Assembly: GCA_025677815.1 (NCBI GenBank)
Contig: JAIXMP010000007.1
Location: 1,054,001-1,118,000 of the forward strand
Origin: Phascolomyces articulosus
Lineage: Eukaryota; Mucoromycota; Mucoromycetes; Mucorales; Lichtheimiaceae
Direction of reading: 5' to 3'
Length of the DNA stretch: 64,000 bases
Shown: positions 12,067-22,418 of the stretch, one piece after another
Numbering within the stretch: position 1 is the first letter of the stretch
Layout of the letters: each line of letters starts with the position of its first letter
Notes under the pieces: model-generated
What the model saw: only the letters and a program-made list of their open reading frames with translations
Database searches by the model: none
Told to the model about the DNA's origin: nothing
Made by a program: the position numbers and the translations under genes

Positions 12067-12089
12067 GGGATCTTGCTAATCAAGATCCC
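12067..12089. repeat. Perfect 9-bp hairpin just downstream of a TATA-like box
   Basis: GGGATCTTG (12067..12075) and CAAGATCCC (12081..12089) flank a five-base loop CTAAT. A TATATAAAA box starts about 12 bases upstream, and a strong donor-like GTAAGTATAT lies at 12186. The arrangement looks like the 5' end of a transcription unit with a non-coding first exon, but no downstream protein is seen. Confidence 0.45.
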
Positions 12090-13603
12090 ATTATCGTTTT
12101 ATCATCATATAACACGATCCGTACACTTTCTACTTTACGTATTATATTTCTCGCGCTTCCTCAAACTGTCCAACCGAACCCAACTGTAAGTATATAGAGT
12201 TGACCACTGTGTCGTTATATATATTATCTCTTAATTCATACACAATATTTTTCTCACTTACTCAATAAATGTAAATATAGTCTTTTATTAAAAAACAATA
12301 TTGCAGTATTGTGTTTTTACTCTTTTCTTGGAAATCACTTGGTTGTGGGAACAAATAAGATGAAAATGATATTTATTCTATTGGTGGGCCTTTGATCTTT
12401 TTTCATGGGTGAAATATTGGTTTGTATTATTTAAGACGAGACAACTGAGCACACGTTGATACAACTTTTTGCTCTCGTCAGTTCAAAATTCCTCGGACGA
12501 CCTTTCCTCCGTTTTCTTTTCCTTTTTTTTAAGCTGTATACAGACATACAGGTGATTTTTTCCTTCTTATTTGATTCTCTCTATATCATACAACAAATGC
12601 AAGTCAGTATAAAATTGATAACTCTGGGATATTGATTTATATATATAATATACAAGGCATCCATGAAGAAGGGATACTTTAACAAGAGCTCGTAAAAAAG
12701 GTGCTACTCGTAATAGTGAACTGGGTTTTTAAACAGGTTATACTGATAAGTTATAAACTTACTAACTAATTATTTTTAATACTACAATAGTTATTGTATG
12801 TTAATTTACACATTTACGAAAACAAGCCAGTTCTGCTATAGAAAGTTTATTTGCTAGATTTTCTCAAGGCCTTTTTTATTATTGTTTCTATATTGTCGAT
12901 GACGATACCAAATGTAAAACGGCCAATTTCCTTAAAACTTTACAGCGTTTGAAATTGGGCATAAGGCGTAAGATTTATTTGGTATTTTATCGACTATAAA
13001 TAATTTAGCGTGATTTTCCACTGGATACACAGTCAAATCTTCACGGATTGCACAAAGGTGCGTTATCGCTGTTGGTGCATCCTTTGAATTGATTTTCTTT
13101 TTTCTCTGTTTTTTTCTTATAATTTGTGTCTGTAGCACTCTCCCAGTCCATATAGGTTTGGAAAAGGGGAATTCTTCCGATGGTGGTTGTATTATAATCT
13201 GCGGTGGTATCTTTTTCCATAATAACAGTAAAAATAAAATAATAGTAGTAAAAGTAAAAAAAAAAAAAAGGTTTGCCGTACCTATTCATTCAGGTTTTCT
13301 CGGCTCAATTCATAGCCACATCATTTTTGGTGATCCATAGCTTAACTTTGCTTGCCATGGCTCAATTTGGAAGTGGGTCCATTTTCAAATTCATATTTTG
13401 GATGGCCAGATTCAATTTCCAACGCTGTATTATCTGAACATCAAGATGTTCCCCCCCTCCATTATTTACAAAAAAAACATGCAATTTCATGCCGACGCAT
13501 GCACCATCGTCTGTAGCTGCTATCAGACCATGAAGATCCTCTCTCTCACATCCTAAATCAGGTCCCAAAATCGAAACCAACCTCACCACGCAGAATTCAG
13601 CAC

Positions 13604-13855
13604 TTAAGCAGCAAATGGCCAATTGTGTACAAAGTACTTGCCGAACTTGATGCATACTAACACCCGGGCAACAACCTCTAACAATACTACTACGACGACT
13701 CTCCCCGTCAGACTTTGGTAAAATGGATCACTCCTCCTCTTCCCTTTGATGTAAAGTAACTTAGATGATACTGCTACCCCACATCCCTTTTTCCCTCCAT
13801 AACTATAGTCTCCTACAATCAACACTTGTCTATGCTTGCATTTAACATTTCTCTC
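13604..13855 (-). pseudogene. Possible relic of a TnpB/Fanzor-like or other transposon ORF
   Basis: Read on the minus strand the segment gives LIVGDYSYGGKKGCGVAVSS followed by a basic stretch (KLLYIKGKRR) and a run of valines (GRVVVVV), then loses sense. The order (a G-D/N-rich beta strand, a Gly-Lys segment, a basic helix, then a hydrophobic strand) loosely recalls the C-terminal RuvC half of TnpB-like proteins, in which the valine-rich strand would precede an acidic DE motif. The expected acidic residue and zinc-binding cysteines are not seen in frame. This is a weak call. Confidence 0.2.
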
Positions 13856-14154
13856 CTAACTTTTTCCCTGCTTACGAGCGCAGGGTTTTCATATGCTTAT
13901 ATCTTCCTCTATCGGGCTCTAACAAAAATGTCCGCCAAGGACGAAGTGTTCAACTGAGACGTAAAATAGAAACCAAAATTTTTAAACGTATTATCTGAAC
14001 AAAGTTTTGTGATCCCAAATAATCGCGTGTCATAACTTGACGCGTCCTAATAATTTTTTCTTGTCGCGCTTTTTTTTCTCCTTTCACAAATTATCCTTCA
14101 ACGACGTTTTCACCCGCACATTGACATTGATTAATACAATTATCATATTAAATA

Positions 14155-15421
14155 ATGACATCCTCGAGTAGCCCCAACTTAAGTTCGGACGAATTTGACG
14201 AAAATGAAGTCCCTGATAATGCCTTGAAAAGTTTACTTCAAAAGGAACTGGAATTACAACTTTTGATTGATGCTTTACAAACAGAAATCGCTCAACTTGA
14301 AGAACGTATCACCGGTGGTAAAGATAAAGGCAGTCAAGAAGAATTGGACGAAAAAGGTACAAAAAAATCACCATTATGTATAAATGGCATTTATACTTTT
14401 TATCAAAAGATTATATATATTCATGTAAAACGAATATTTGATTTTACAGATCTTGAAGAATTTGAAGCACCAGAATGGTGTGTACCTATTAAGGCTAATG
14501 TCATGAGCTTTGATTGGGATGTAAGTGTTATACCACTTGTTGGAGAAATATTTATTTTTTGGAATGAGACTGACAGATGGGATATCTTTCTTTTACTATA
14601 TAGTCTTTAGCTGCAGAAACACAATTTGATGTTATTGTTGCTGATCCTCCATGGCAATTGGCTACTCATGCTCCTACTCGTGGTGTAAGTTAAAAAGAAT
14701 GATGTGATAGGAAAAATGAAATACTGGCGACTATATATAGATTAACATGAGGACGGTGATGATGATGGTAAAATAATAATTGATAGGTTGCTATTGCATA
14801 TCAACAACTTCCAGATGTTTGTATCGAAGAAATCCCAATCCCAAAACTTCAGAAGAATGGATTCATTTTTATCTGGGTTATTAACAATAAATACGCAAAA
14901 GCATTCCAGCTTATGGAACGATGGGGTTACACGTAAGTGGCTTTTTACCAAAGCACTATAGATAACGAAGGGCATCACTATAGATATAGTATTTATAAAG
15001 GAGGGAATACCATCACTAAAACAATATGTATATATTAGTTATGTAGATGATATTACATGGGTGAAGCAGACGGTCAATAGACGTATGGCAAAAGGTCACG
15101 GTTACTATTTACAGCATGCGAAAGAAACATGCTTAGTTGGAAAGAAAGGTGATGATCCACCCAATTGTCGTCGATCTGTTGGTTCAGATGTAATCTTTTC
15201 CGAACGACGAGGTCAAAGTCAAAAGCCCGAAGAACTTTATGAATTGATTGAAGAATTAGTACCGGATGGTAAGTATAGTTTTTTTCCATGGATAAATGAC
15301 AAGCATTCCATCCAGTATACTAACTATTTTAACTGGATTAATACTAGGTAAATATTTGGAGATTTTTGGTCGTAAAAACAATTTGCGTGATTATTGGGTT
15401 ACCATTGGTAATGAATTATAA
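14155..15421 (+). CDS. MT-A70 family adenine methyltransferase, MTA1-like
   Basis: SAM-dependent N6-adenine methyltransferase. Exons: 14155..14356, 14450..14520, 14604..14684, 14787..14932, 15039..15268, 15348..15421; 267 residues. The N-terminus is acidic followed by a Leu/Glu-rich helical segment (about residues 22-55, likely coiled coil). The catalytic DPPW is at residues 105-108. Other family marks: GFIFIWVINNKYAKAF, WGYTYVDDITWVKQ, GHGYYLQHAKETCLVGKKG and KPEELYELIEEL, and a C-terminal FGRKNNLRDYWVTIGNEL. METTL3/IME4 enzymes are about twice as long and carry CCCH fingers, absent here. Length and the TVNRRMAKGHGYYLQHAKE block favour the MTA1 group, whose ciliate member is the catalytic subunit of a DNA 6-methyladenine complex; early-diverging fungi are known for abundant 6mA at ApT. 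Alternative: an RNA m6A enzyme of the METTL3 group. Confidence 0.8.
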
Positions 15422-17372
15422 AAAAGTAAAAGAAGTATCTTATCTTAAACCCTGTTTTTTTTTTATTTCTCTATTCCTTTCATCATTACAACAAATAACA
15501 TCGACTGTAAAATACACACATTTCATTAGCACCCAATGCATAATTTATTTTATCTGTTCATCAACTTGAATAATGAGAAGAAATGAATAATTGTGTTGGG
15601 GATAATGAGATTACAAACTTTTACTCAACAAACTTTGCATTCGATACTAAGTAGAATGAAGATAAAGTAGCATCGTCCGAACTGAAATCCTCAAAATCAT
15701 AAGAAATTGCTAATTGACTTATATAAACTGTTATTTAATGTTGATATTGTACTTGTGATTATTGTTCGTGTTTATCCATATCTCTTTTGACAACAGTTTT
15801 TATTGTCACAGAGAAGAGCTCTCATCAGTAATCTACCCTCATAATATATATATAGCATATCCTAATGTTAATAAAAATAAGTAAAACCAAAGGCACATTT
15901 CATTTTTCATAATGTATAGCGTATCTCTCCCTAAGCATCTTTTTTTTTTGCACTAACAGCCTCAATCGAATAACTTCATACTTTGATGATCATACAGTTA
16001 GTGAGATAAACTTTATGTATTAAAGGTCGTATATTTCCATATGGAAGTCTTACAGTTACTAAGATCAAAATAATGCGTACAAACAACAACCCAATATATA
16101 ATGTCGTTAAAATCATGATAACTTTGGAAAATCAATTAAATTATAATATTCTACAAACGGTATCTAACAAAAGGCCTTTTAAGCATGTCTGGAGTTAAAA
16201 AATTCTCATGCAAATATTATTAATTTTTTATTTTATTGCTTACGTTGTTTAAGAGTACTTCACTTGGATGAAACAACCACACCGGCACAAAGCGACTAAA
16301 GATAAGCATATAAATATCAGTTGTGTTAAATGGTAAAAGATACCATATATTCCTACTTTTTATTCAATTCAAAATAAGAAAAATAAACTTTTTATACGAG
16401 TCGGTAGTCAGTGCCAGCAAAGCATCCCGCAGAAGCGGGCATGCTCAATTTAAGGATTCACCCATGGACGCTCCCATTATTGTAATATATTTTTTGCTTA
16501 TTAGTAATAGTTTTCTTCACAACCATTAGAATATTCCACTTTCTTTTATAATACTTTCATAACTTACCAAAGCAGAGCTATTGGGAAGGCCAAAAAGAAG
16601 AAGAAGAAAAAGAAAATAAAGCCTTCTCTTGCGATATTTTATATTATAATTGATCACCACAAACAACATATTATTAAAAATCAGTGATTATTGTCATTCA
16701 ACATGGAAGGGAATAGCTGATGAAAATATAGAAAAACTATATATCAGTATCATTTTTATGATGATATATAAGAGAATAATATGAGAGACGAAACATGAGA
16801 GATTCATATGGTTACATTGTGTATATAATATACTACGAATAATTCGAGAGAACAGTAGAGATGCGTCAGTTGTTTACAAAATCTAATCAAAGTCATCAAC
16901 TTAATATATAGATTAATGCAGTTAGTTGAGAACAAGTTTTGGTTATGTTACATGTATTATTGTATTGATAAACCACAATGATACGTATAAATCTTTTAAC
17001 GGTTTTAATCAGTAAACTGTTACTAGGCAGAATATTAATACGAATGTACTCTATGTCATTTTTAAAAAAACATTATTATCCTCTGCCGTAGCTTGATTTT
17101 ATTTACATTATTGCACATTTGAGACAAAACGGAATGTCTTGCTGTGATTATTTTATATAGATATTTGAACGGAAGGATGAAGATCATTTAGATTTGCTTT
17201 TCCAGCTTGGTATCGATGTTAAATCATCATTTTATTGGCCAAGAGCCCGCCTAGCAAAGACCGAATTCAACTGGTCTAATTTTGACCATGAATATGCGTC
17301 CAGGTTAAATTTCATCAATAACTCCGAGAAACTAGAGCGTTTTCTTACTCCTTTATAGTTTAACAACGAAAT
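15422..17372. other. Gene-poor stretch
   Basis: No protein-like frame on either strand apart from an anonymous AT-rich frame at 16323..16529. The only conspicuous element is a GC-rich hairpin at 16422-16444, listed separately. The last 150 bases are the leader of twinfilin. Confidence 0.55.
16422..16444. repeat. GC-rich stem-loop with AGAA tetraloop
   Basis: GCATCCCGC (16422..16430), loop AGAA, then GCGGGCATGC (16435..16444): nine base pairs with one bulged C at 16440. The flanking 60 bases are also GC-richer than the surrounding DNA. It could belong to a small structured RNA; no snoRNA boxes or tRNA fold were found. Confidence 0.4.
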
Positions 17373-19296
17373 ATGTCCCATCAAAGTGGAATTCGAGGTA
17401 TGTCATTTTCTCGGTTGGATATTCAAAAAAAGCTCATTAATCTAGTTTTATAGTGTCGGAAGAACTCGCAAAAACTTTTGCTGATGCTACTGCCAATGGA
17501 AATACTCGTATTCTTCGTGTTTCAATCGTAAAGGGTAAAGTTATCAACGTCTAAGATGAAAGATATTTTTTTTATATATGAACCAAAAGATGCACGGGAG
17601 GTATGATTTGAAACTATCAATTGACATTATTTAATTTATAATACTTCTTTAAAAAAAAATAGAATCGTTGGAACCCAATGGTTCAGCACCCGTTGAATCA
17701 AGTTTTGAGCAAGGTTCGTGTTACATTAGGGTAGTTTCAGAACAGGAGAATGTACATAGGAATAGAGTTTATATTCATGTGCATTATAAATAAATGATAG
17801 ATTATAGCAAGGTTTTGGAATATTTGGATGAATCAACACCTTCCTATATTTTGATTCGTCTCGATGACAAAGCCAATACGGGAAAATATAACTGGTTATT
17901 CGTGAGTTATGTACCTGATAATGCCAAGGTTCGCGATAAAATGATTTATGCCAGCACACGTGCCAGTTTGACAAAAGAATTGGGTGATAATCATTTTACT
18001 GATAGTATTTATGGAACTAGCAAGGTAACAATAAAAAAATATGGGGTTTCTAAGGAAATAAGTTTATGAATAAACTGTTAATATGAAAAAAATTGTTATT
18101 AGGACGATGTATCGTATGACGGCTATAAGAAGCATGTTGCGCATAAGAAAGCTGATGCTCCCCTTACACAACGCGAACGCGAATTGGAAGAAATTAAGCG
18201 TGCTGAGGTAAACATTCATTAATAACATATGAAGAAGGATATAAGTTAATGTTACGAAACGGATCAACTAAAAAAGGCGAAATGAAATTCAGGCCAATAC
18301 CGCATCTGATTATCAAGGAGCTAGCGCACGAAGAACATATGCTCCAGGCATTGCCTTTCCTTTCACTGACAAGGCATTGGATGCTTTACGTGAATTGCAA
18401 AAACCGAAGGATGAACGCAAAACTAACTTTGTTTCCTTGGTAAGTGAAAAAATAAAAGGATTTTTACATTAAACTCCATATTTTAGTATATTTATATTTA
18501 TTAACTTGTAATGGTATCTATCTATTAGTACTTAGAAAAAGAAACAATTGAACTCGACACTGCCTCCGATGTTCCCATCAATGCTGTTCATTCGAAAATC
18601 CCTGAAAATGCACCAAGATTTACATTTTATACTCTTACTTGTGATAATGATAACGTTGTTTGTAAGTCTTTTTTTTATAAAGCACCCTTTCAATATTAAT
18701 ATTAAAAAGTAATGAAACAAAAAAATCTTATTGGTATGTAACGATAGTGTTTATCTATACTTGTCCTTCAACCTCCAAGATTCGTGAACGTATGCTTTAT
18801 TCTTCATCAAAAGCAAATGTTATTGCTAACGCTGAATCTGAGCTCAGTCTTCAAGTTACCAAAAAGGTAGGTTGTCAGTTATATTTTTCTAGCGGGCATA
18901 GAAATACACATAAACCCCAAAAGGTGTACTAAAGGAATGATGGTATAGTTGGAAACTAGTGATCCATCTGATTTGACAGAAGATTACTTATTGGAAGAAG
19001 CACGTCATAAAAAAGCATCTACCGGAGGAGTCGCTTCTAGTGGTACCGGTTTGAGCATTGTTGAACAACGTATCCAAATGCTTAGTGGACCCAAGCAAGG
19101 TGGATTTAAGCGACCCGTTGCTCCAGGTAGACGAAGACCCGCTGGTGCCACTGCTACCGCAACTACCTTTGCTAATACCAACACTACTACCACTGTTTCT
19201 ACTACGACTGAATCAACCTCGGATTCTTCTTCTTCGAACAACGACGAATCTAATAATGCTACATCTACATCAGAAACAACAACAATTGAACAATAA
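17373..19296 (+). CDS. TWF1: Twinfilin, two-ADF-H-domain actin-binding protein
   Basis: Binds actin monomers and filament ends and works in cortical actin turnover. Nine exons: 17373..17397, 17454..17534, 17663..17713, 17801..18024, 18103..18207, 18293..18439, 18529..18661, 18748..18866, 18949..19296; 410 residues. The first ADF-H domain (about 1-140) contains LAKTFADA, YILIRLD, YNWLFVSYVPDNAKVRDKMIYASTRA split over short motifs, and the linker has KADAPLTQRERELEEIK. The second domain (about 165-310) has the inter-domain mark FTFYTLTC, FIYTCPSTSKIRERMLYSSS and a D-P-S-D-L-T-E-D-Y-L core. The C-terminus is unusual: after the basic GGFKRPVAPGRRRPAG segment, a tail of about 60 residues is almost only Thr, Ser and Asn. 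Intron 3 uses GTTCGT as donor. Exon 1 is 25 nt. Confidence 0.93.
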
Positions 19297-19502
19297 ATAA
19301 AAGTATGCAAAAGCGAATTATTTATTATTATGTGCTATTATAAAGAGTACTAAAGAAAAAAAAATGGAAATAATATATATCTATAACATAAAAATTTGAC
19401 TATATACCATAAAATTATTATTTTTTCATACCCTTTGAAATGGGAAAAAGTAAACAGGGATTAAGGATGAGATCAAAGGAGAAAATTAAAAAAAAATCTA
19501 AT

Positions 19503-20502
19503 CTAATTATATTGAGTTGTTGTTGTTTCTGGCATTTGGAAAGGTCTTGAAGGACTAGCAGCATTCATCTGCGGAGGAGCATTCATTTGTGGAGGAGCAT
19601 TCATCGTTTGAGGTTGGTGTTGAAGTGGTGGAGGAGCTGGAGCTGGAGCTGGAGCAGATTTAGAATATCGATTCTTTTTACCAAATAAACCTGCTCGACC
19701 ACCTCCACTTTCTGGATCAACAACACGGTTACGATTTTCTCTTGGTCCACGACAGCAGGTACCCATGAAGGACATATAACCAACTAAAAGACATCCCATA
19801 GCACCAAGTAAAGTCCATATCGAATTACCTACTTTTCCAGACCATCCATCTGTCAAACCCTTGTTAAAAGAAATAGCCAAGACAAGACCAATAATGAATG
19901 CAGCCATGGTGACAAAGAAATTGAGTAATGTAAGTGTTGACATGAGAGCGCCAGGAAGTGAATGAAATCGCCTACCGCAGCAGAACATAACTGGCAAGCT
20001 TATTAACCATAATAAGAAACTAAGCACTGTACCAGCCATGGTTAATGAAAATAGACCAGTAAACAAGTGACTAAATTCACCATTCGATTGGTATTGCGAT
20101 GGCATCATTTGTCCAACGACGGGTGTGTTGCCCCAATTATAAGAATTTGTTGGGTGTGAGCAAGAATCAACGGTTTTCAGTGTGCCTTGACAGTAATTCC
20201 TGTTATTGTAATTTTTACATGGAATAAGCAAATAATGCAAAAACAAACAAACAAAACATTTAGTACGTGTTCTTTGATCTTTACTATTGTACAGAATGAA
20301 ATTATCCATTTATATATTTGTATATATTTTACCATAATCCATTAATAAATGATGTATCTTCTTGTTGATTATAAGACTCTTGAAATGACATGACTCGTAA
20401 AAAGCTACGATTTGATAATTGCCCAATCATTGGGAATAAATGAAGTAAAAAGGAGAATAATAATAGTAATGAGCCCAATAAGCTGCAGCACTTGAACAAC
20501 AT
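19503..20502 (-). CDS. SUR7/PalI-type four-helix plasma membrane protein
   Basis: Two exons, 20333..20502 and 19503..20199, joined within a Trp codon, give 288 residues. The first exon supplies an N-terminal hydrophobic helix (LLGSLLLLFSFLLHLFPMIG); an extracellular loop follows with cysteines (NYCQGTLKTVDSC), then three more helices near LFSLTMAGTVLSFLLWL, TLLNFFVTMAAFIIGLVLA and TLLGAMGCLLVGYMSF. The cytosolic tail is basic, then rich in Pro/Ala and carries two tandem MNAPPQ units. This topology fits the SUR7/PalI (Rim9) family, whose members mark eisosome-like membrane patches or take part in ambient-pH sensing. Which of the two applies cannot be told. The gene converges on twinfilin, with about 200 bp between the stop codons. 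Confidence 0.78.
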
Positions 20503-21468
20503 TGTATATCTTAATAAATTTGAGAGAAAAAAGGGAAAAAGTGGATCAATGAATGTACAGGCCTTTCGCTTATAAATGATTGTTTCTTTCTGTTTTCAAA
20601 TAACCCATCGCAATAAGATTTATATAATAAGAATTTCCATCACAGGGCTTTTTTTAAGCATATTTATGAAGTTATTACCGGGGGAGATAGATATGAACGA
20701 TGGGGTTGATAAAGATGAAATGTATTGAAAAGGAAATGGGAGGGGTAGGAATCATATCGTATAAAAAATTTGATAAGCAATTTGGTAAATAATTATAAAA
20801 CCCATGAAAGAAAAAAAAAGTTGTGCAATAATTAATTACGTACCCCTCCCTTCTTCTTCTAACCATCTACTAGGTATGTATGATCCATATTATTTTACTC
20901 CTACTTATATATTTCCCCGTTGATTGTATAGCCTTTTTTTTACTAGAATGTGGAAAATATACATTCTAAAGTCTATTTTTATATATAGAGTTGATTTGAT
21001 ATAAGGATAATAATAAATAATTATAAAATAATAGTTAATTAATCAATAAATGGATGGATTTATCAACAAGTTATTGATTCAATAGCAGATTCTTGTTTTT
21101 GCTATATGAGTTGCTATAATAAAATAATAATAATATGGAAGGTTGCACCAGACAAGTACAACACAAATGCACGTTTTAAATATCACCCGATCAGGAGAAC
21201 AAGAAATAAGGTGAGGTGAGGGGGTTGCAACACAGAGCTACAGAAAGAAGGAAGGAGACCCGGTTTTATTATACGGTGCTAATAACTTATTAAGAAGGAG
21301 TGATGGTTTTACAAGAAAAAAAAACAACATACAACAACAGCACTTCATTTACACGCTTCTCTTCTTTCTTCTTTTTTTTTCTACTTGCTTATTTATTTAT
21401 AATAGTTACCCAGCTCTTTTTATTTTTATTATTATTATTCATTATATACATATCTCTTCATCACATTC
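20503..21468. other. Intergenic, two promoters back to back
   Basis: Upstream regions of the SUR7-like gene (minus) and the unknown gene at 21469 (plus). AT-rich, with pyrimidine runs at 21350-21420 typical of leaders here. No further gene is seen. Confidence 0.6.
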
Positions 21469-22119
21469 ATGAGACAAATACCCATGGACTCAGTATCTAA
21501 CTTTGTTTCCCGTATTTTTGTTCGACGTTCTACCAAAAAACATCGTTCCGCTCCTGCCAAACCTAATAACAACGCCACCATCGGCGCCCCTACTTCCGAG
21601 GAAAATAGTGACCCGATTTCGTCTGAGCAACAACCTTTATCACCACCTAATAATAATACTGCAGCAACAACGACCATAGCAACTACTGCCACCACAACAA
21701 CAACTCCCGATTCTTTTGAAACAGACGATTTACCACCTGCTTCACCTATAACTGAGAAATCTGTCAATGTTGACACGCTTGAATTTGCTGCTTCCCGTGA
21801 CTTAGCTTATTTTCTTGACAGTGGTTGGTCTTCATCTGTCAAAAAAAGAAATGAGGAAACACAACAGAAATTGTCATTTCCAGCATTTGAATATTTGCTT
21901 CATGAACCTGCCAAAGATTATCTTGAAGAACAAAGACCTGCAACTTCCAGTGGCACTCGACAACGTTCTTCTGGGCGACAGTTCTTTAGTGGCACCTTAC
22001 CCCGAAAACCGAAAAACTTGTCTTTGAATAGACCAAAGTCAGCCGTCAGTTTGATTAAACGTGTTCGGTCTACACCTAACTTTAAAGATCAACAGCAACA
22101 GCAACAGCAAGCAGTATAA
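21469..22119 (+). CDS. Unrecognised Ser/Thr/Pro-rich protein with C-terminal polyglutamine
   Basis: Single-exon frame of 216 residues starting at an ATG behind a pyrimidine-rich leader; a second in-frame ATG lies six codons on. The N-terminus is basic (RIFVRRSTKKHRSAP), residues about 30-90 are low complexity (Asn, Thr, Pro), and a more ordered segment follows at about 100-150 with DLAYFLDSGWSSS and FPAFEYLLHEPAKDYLEEQ. The C-terminal third is basic and Ser-rich (RKPKNLSLNRPKSAVSL) and ends in seven glutamines and QAV-like residues. No domain is recognised. Codon-driven composition and the ordered middle segment support a real protein; the expected localisation is cytosolic or nuclear. Confidence 0.7.
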   Translation: MRQIPMDSVSNFVSRIFVRRSTKKHRSAPAKPNNNATIGAPTSEENSDPISSEQQPLSPPNNNTAATTTIATTATTTTTPDSFETDDLPPASPITEKSVNVDTLEFAASRDLAYFLDSGWSSSVKKRNEETQQKLSFPAFEYLLHEPAKDYLEEQRPATSSGTRQRSSGRQFFSGTLPRKPKNLSLNRPKSAVSLIKRVRSTPNFKDQQQQQQQAV

Positions 22120-22418
22120 ATAAACCCACCTCTCCTTTATCCTATTTTATATATATGAATATATCCTCTTCTTCTCTCTCTCTTCTTTTTTTCTGTATAC
22201 CTCCGTTTATTATTATTATTATTCTGCATAAATATATAATTATATCACACATTATATAAATATGGTATACATATACCACAACCAAATTGATCTTGTTACT
22301 GCTATATTTTCAATTGAAAATACATTATAGATAAAATATACTTTTTTTATTAAGGTTGAGTGTTATGAAATGATCAACAAGTCTAAACACACATTATATA
22401 TTTATATTAAAATATTTT

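Larger units (their letters stand above)
11722..14154. other. Gene-poor stretch upstream of the MTA1-like gene
   Basis: No intact gene. It contains a TATA-like box with a perfect hairpin followed by a GTAAGT donor (12053-12190, described separately), T-rich tracts, and minus-strand frames at 13362-13655 and 13604-13825 that may be relics. The last 200 bases are the promoter and leader of the methyltransferase gene at 14155. Confidence 0.5.

Noticed and set aside
16400..16480. tRNA gene
   Set aside because: The GC-rich island lacks T-arm (GGTTCRANNC) and D-arm signatures and cannot form a cloverleaf; no other tRNA signature was noticed in the window.
19005..19310. Minus-strand 101-codon frame
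   Set aside because: Shadow of the Thr/Ser tail of twinfilin; ACC/ACT repeats give Val-rich reverse frames.
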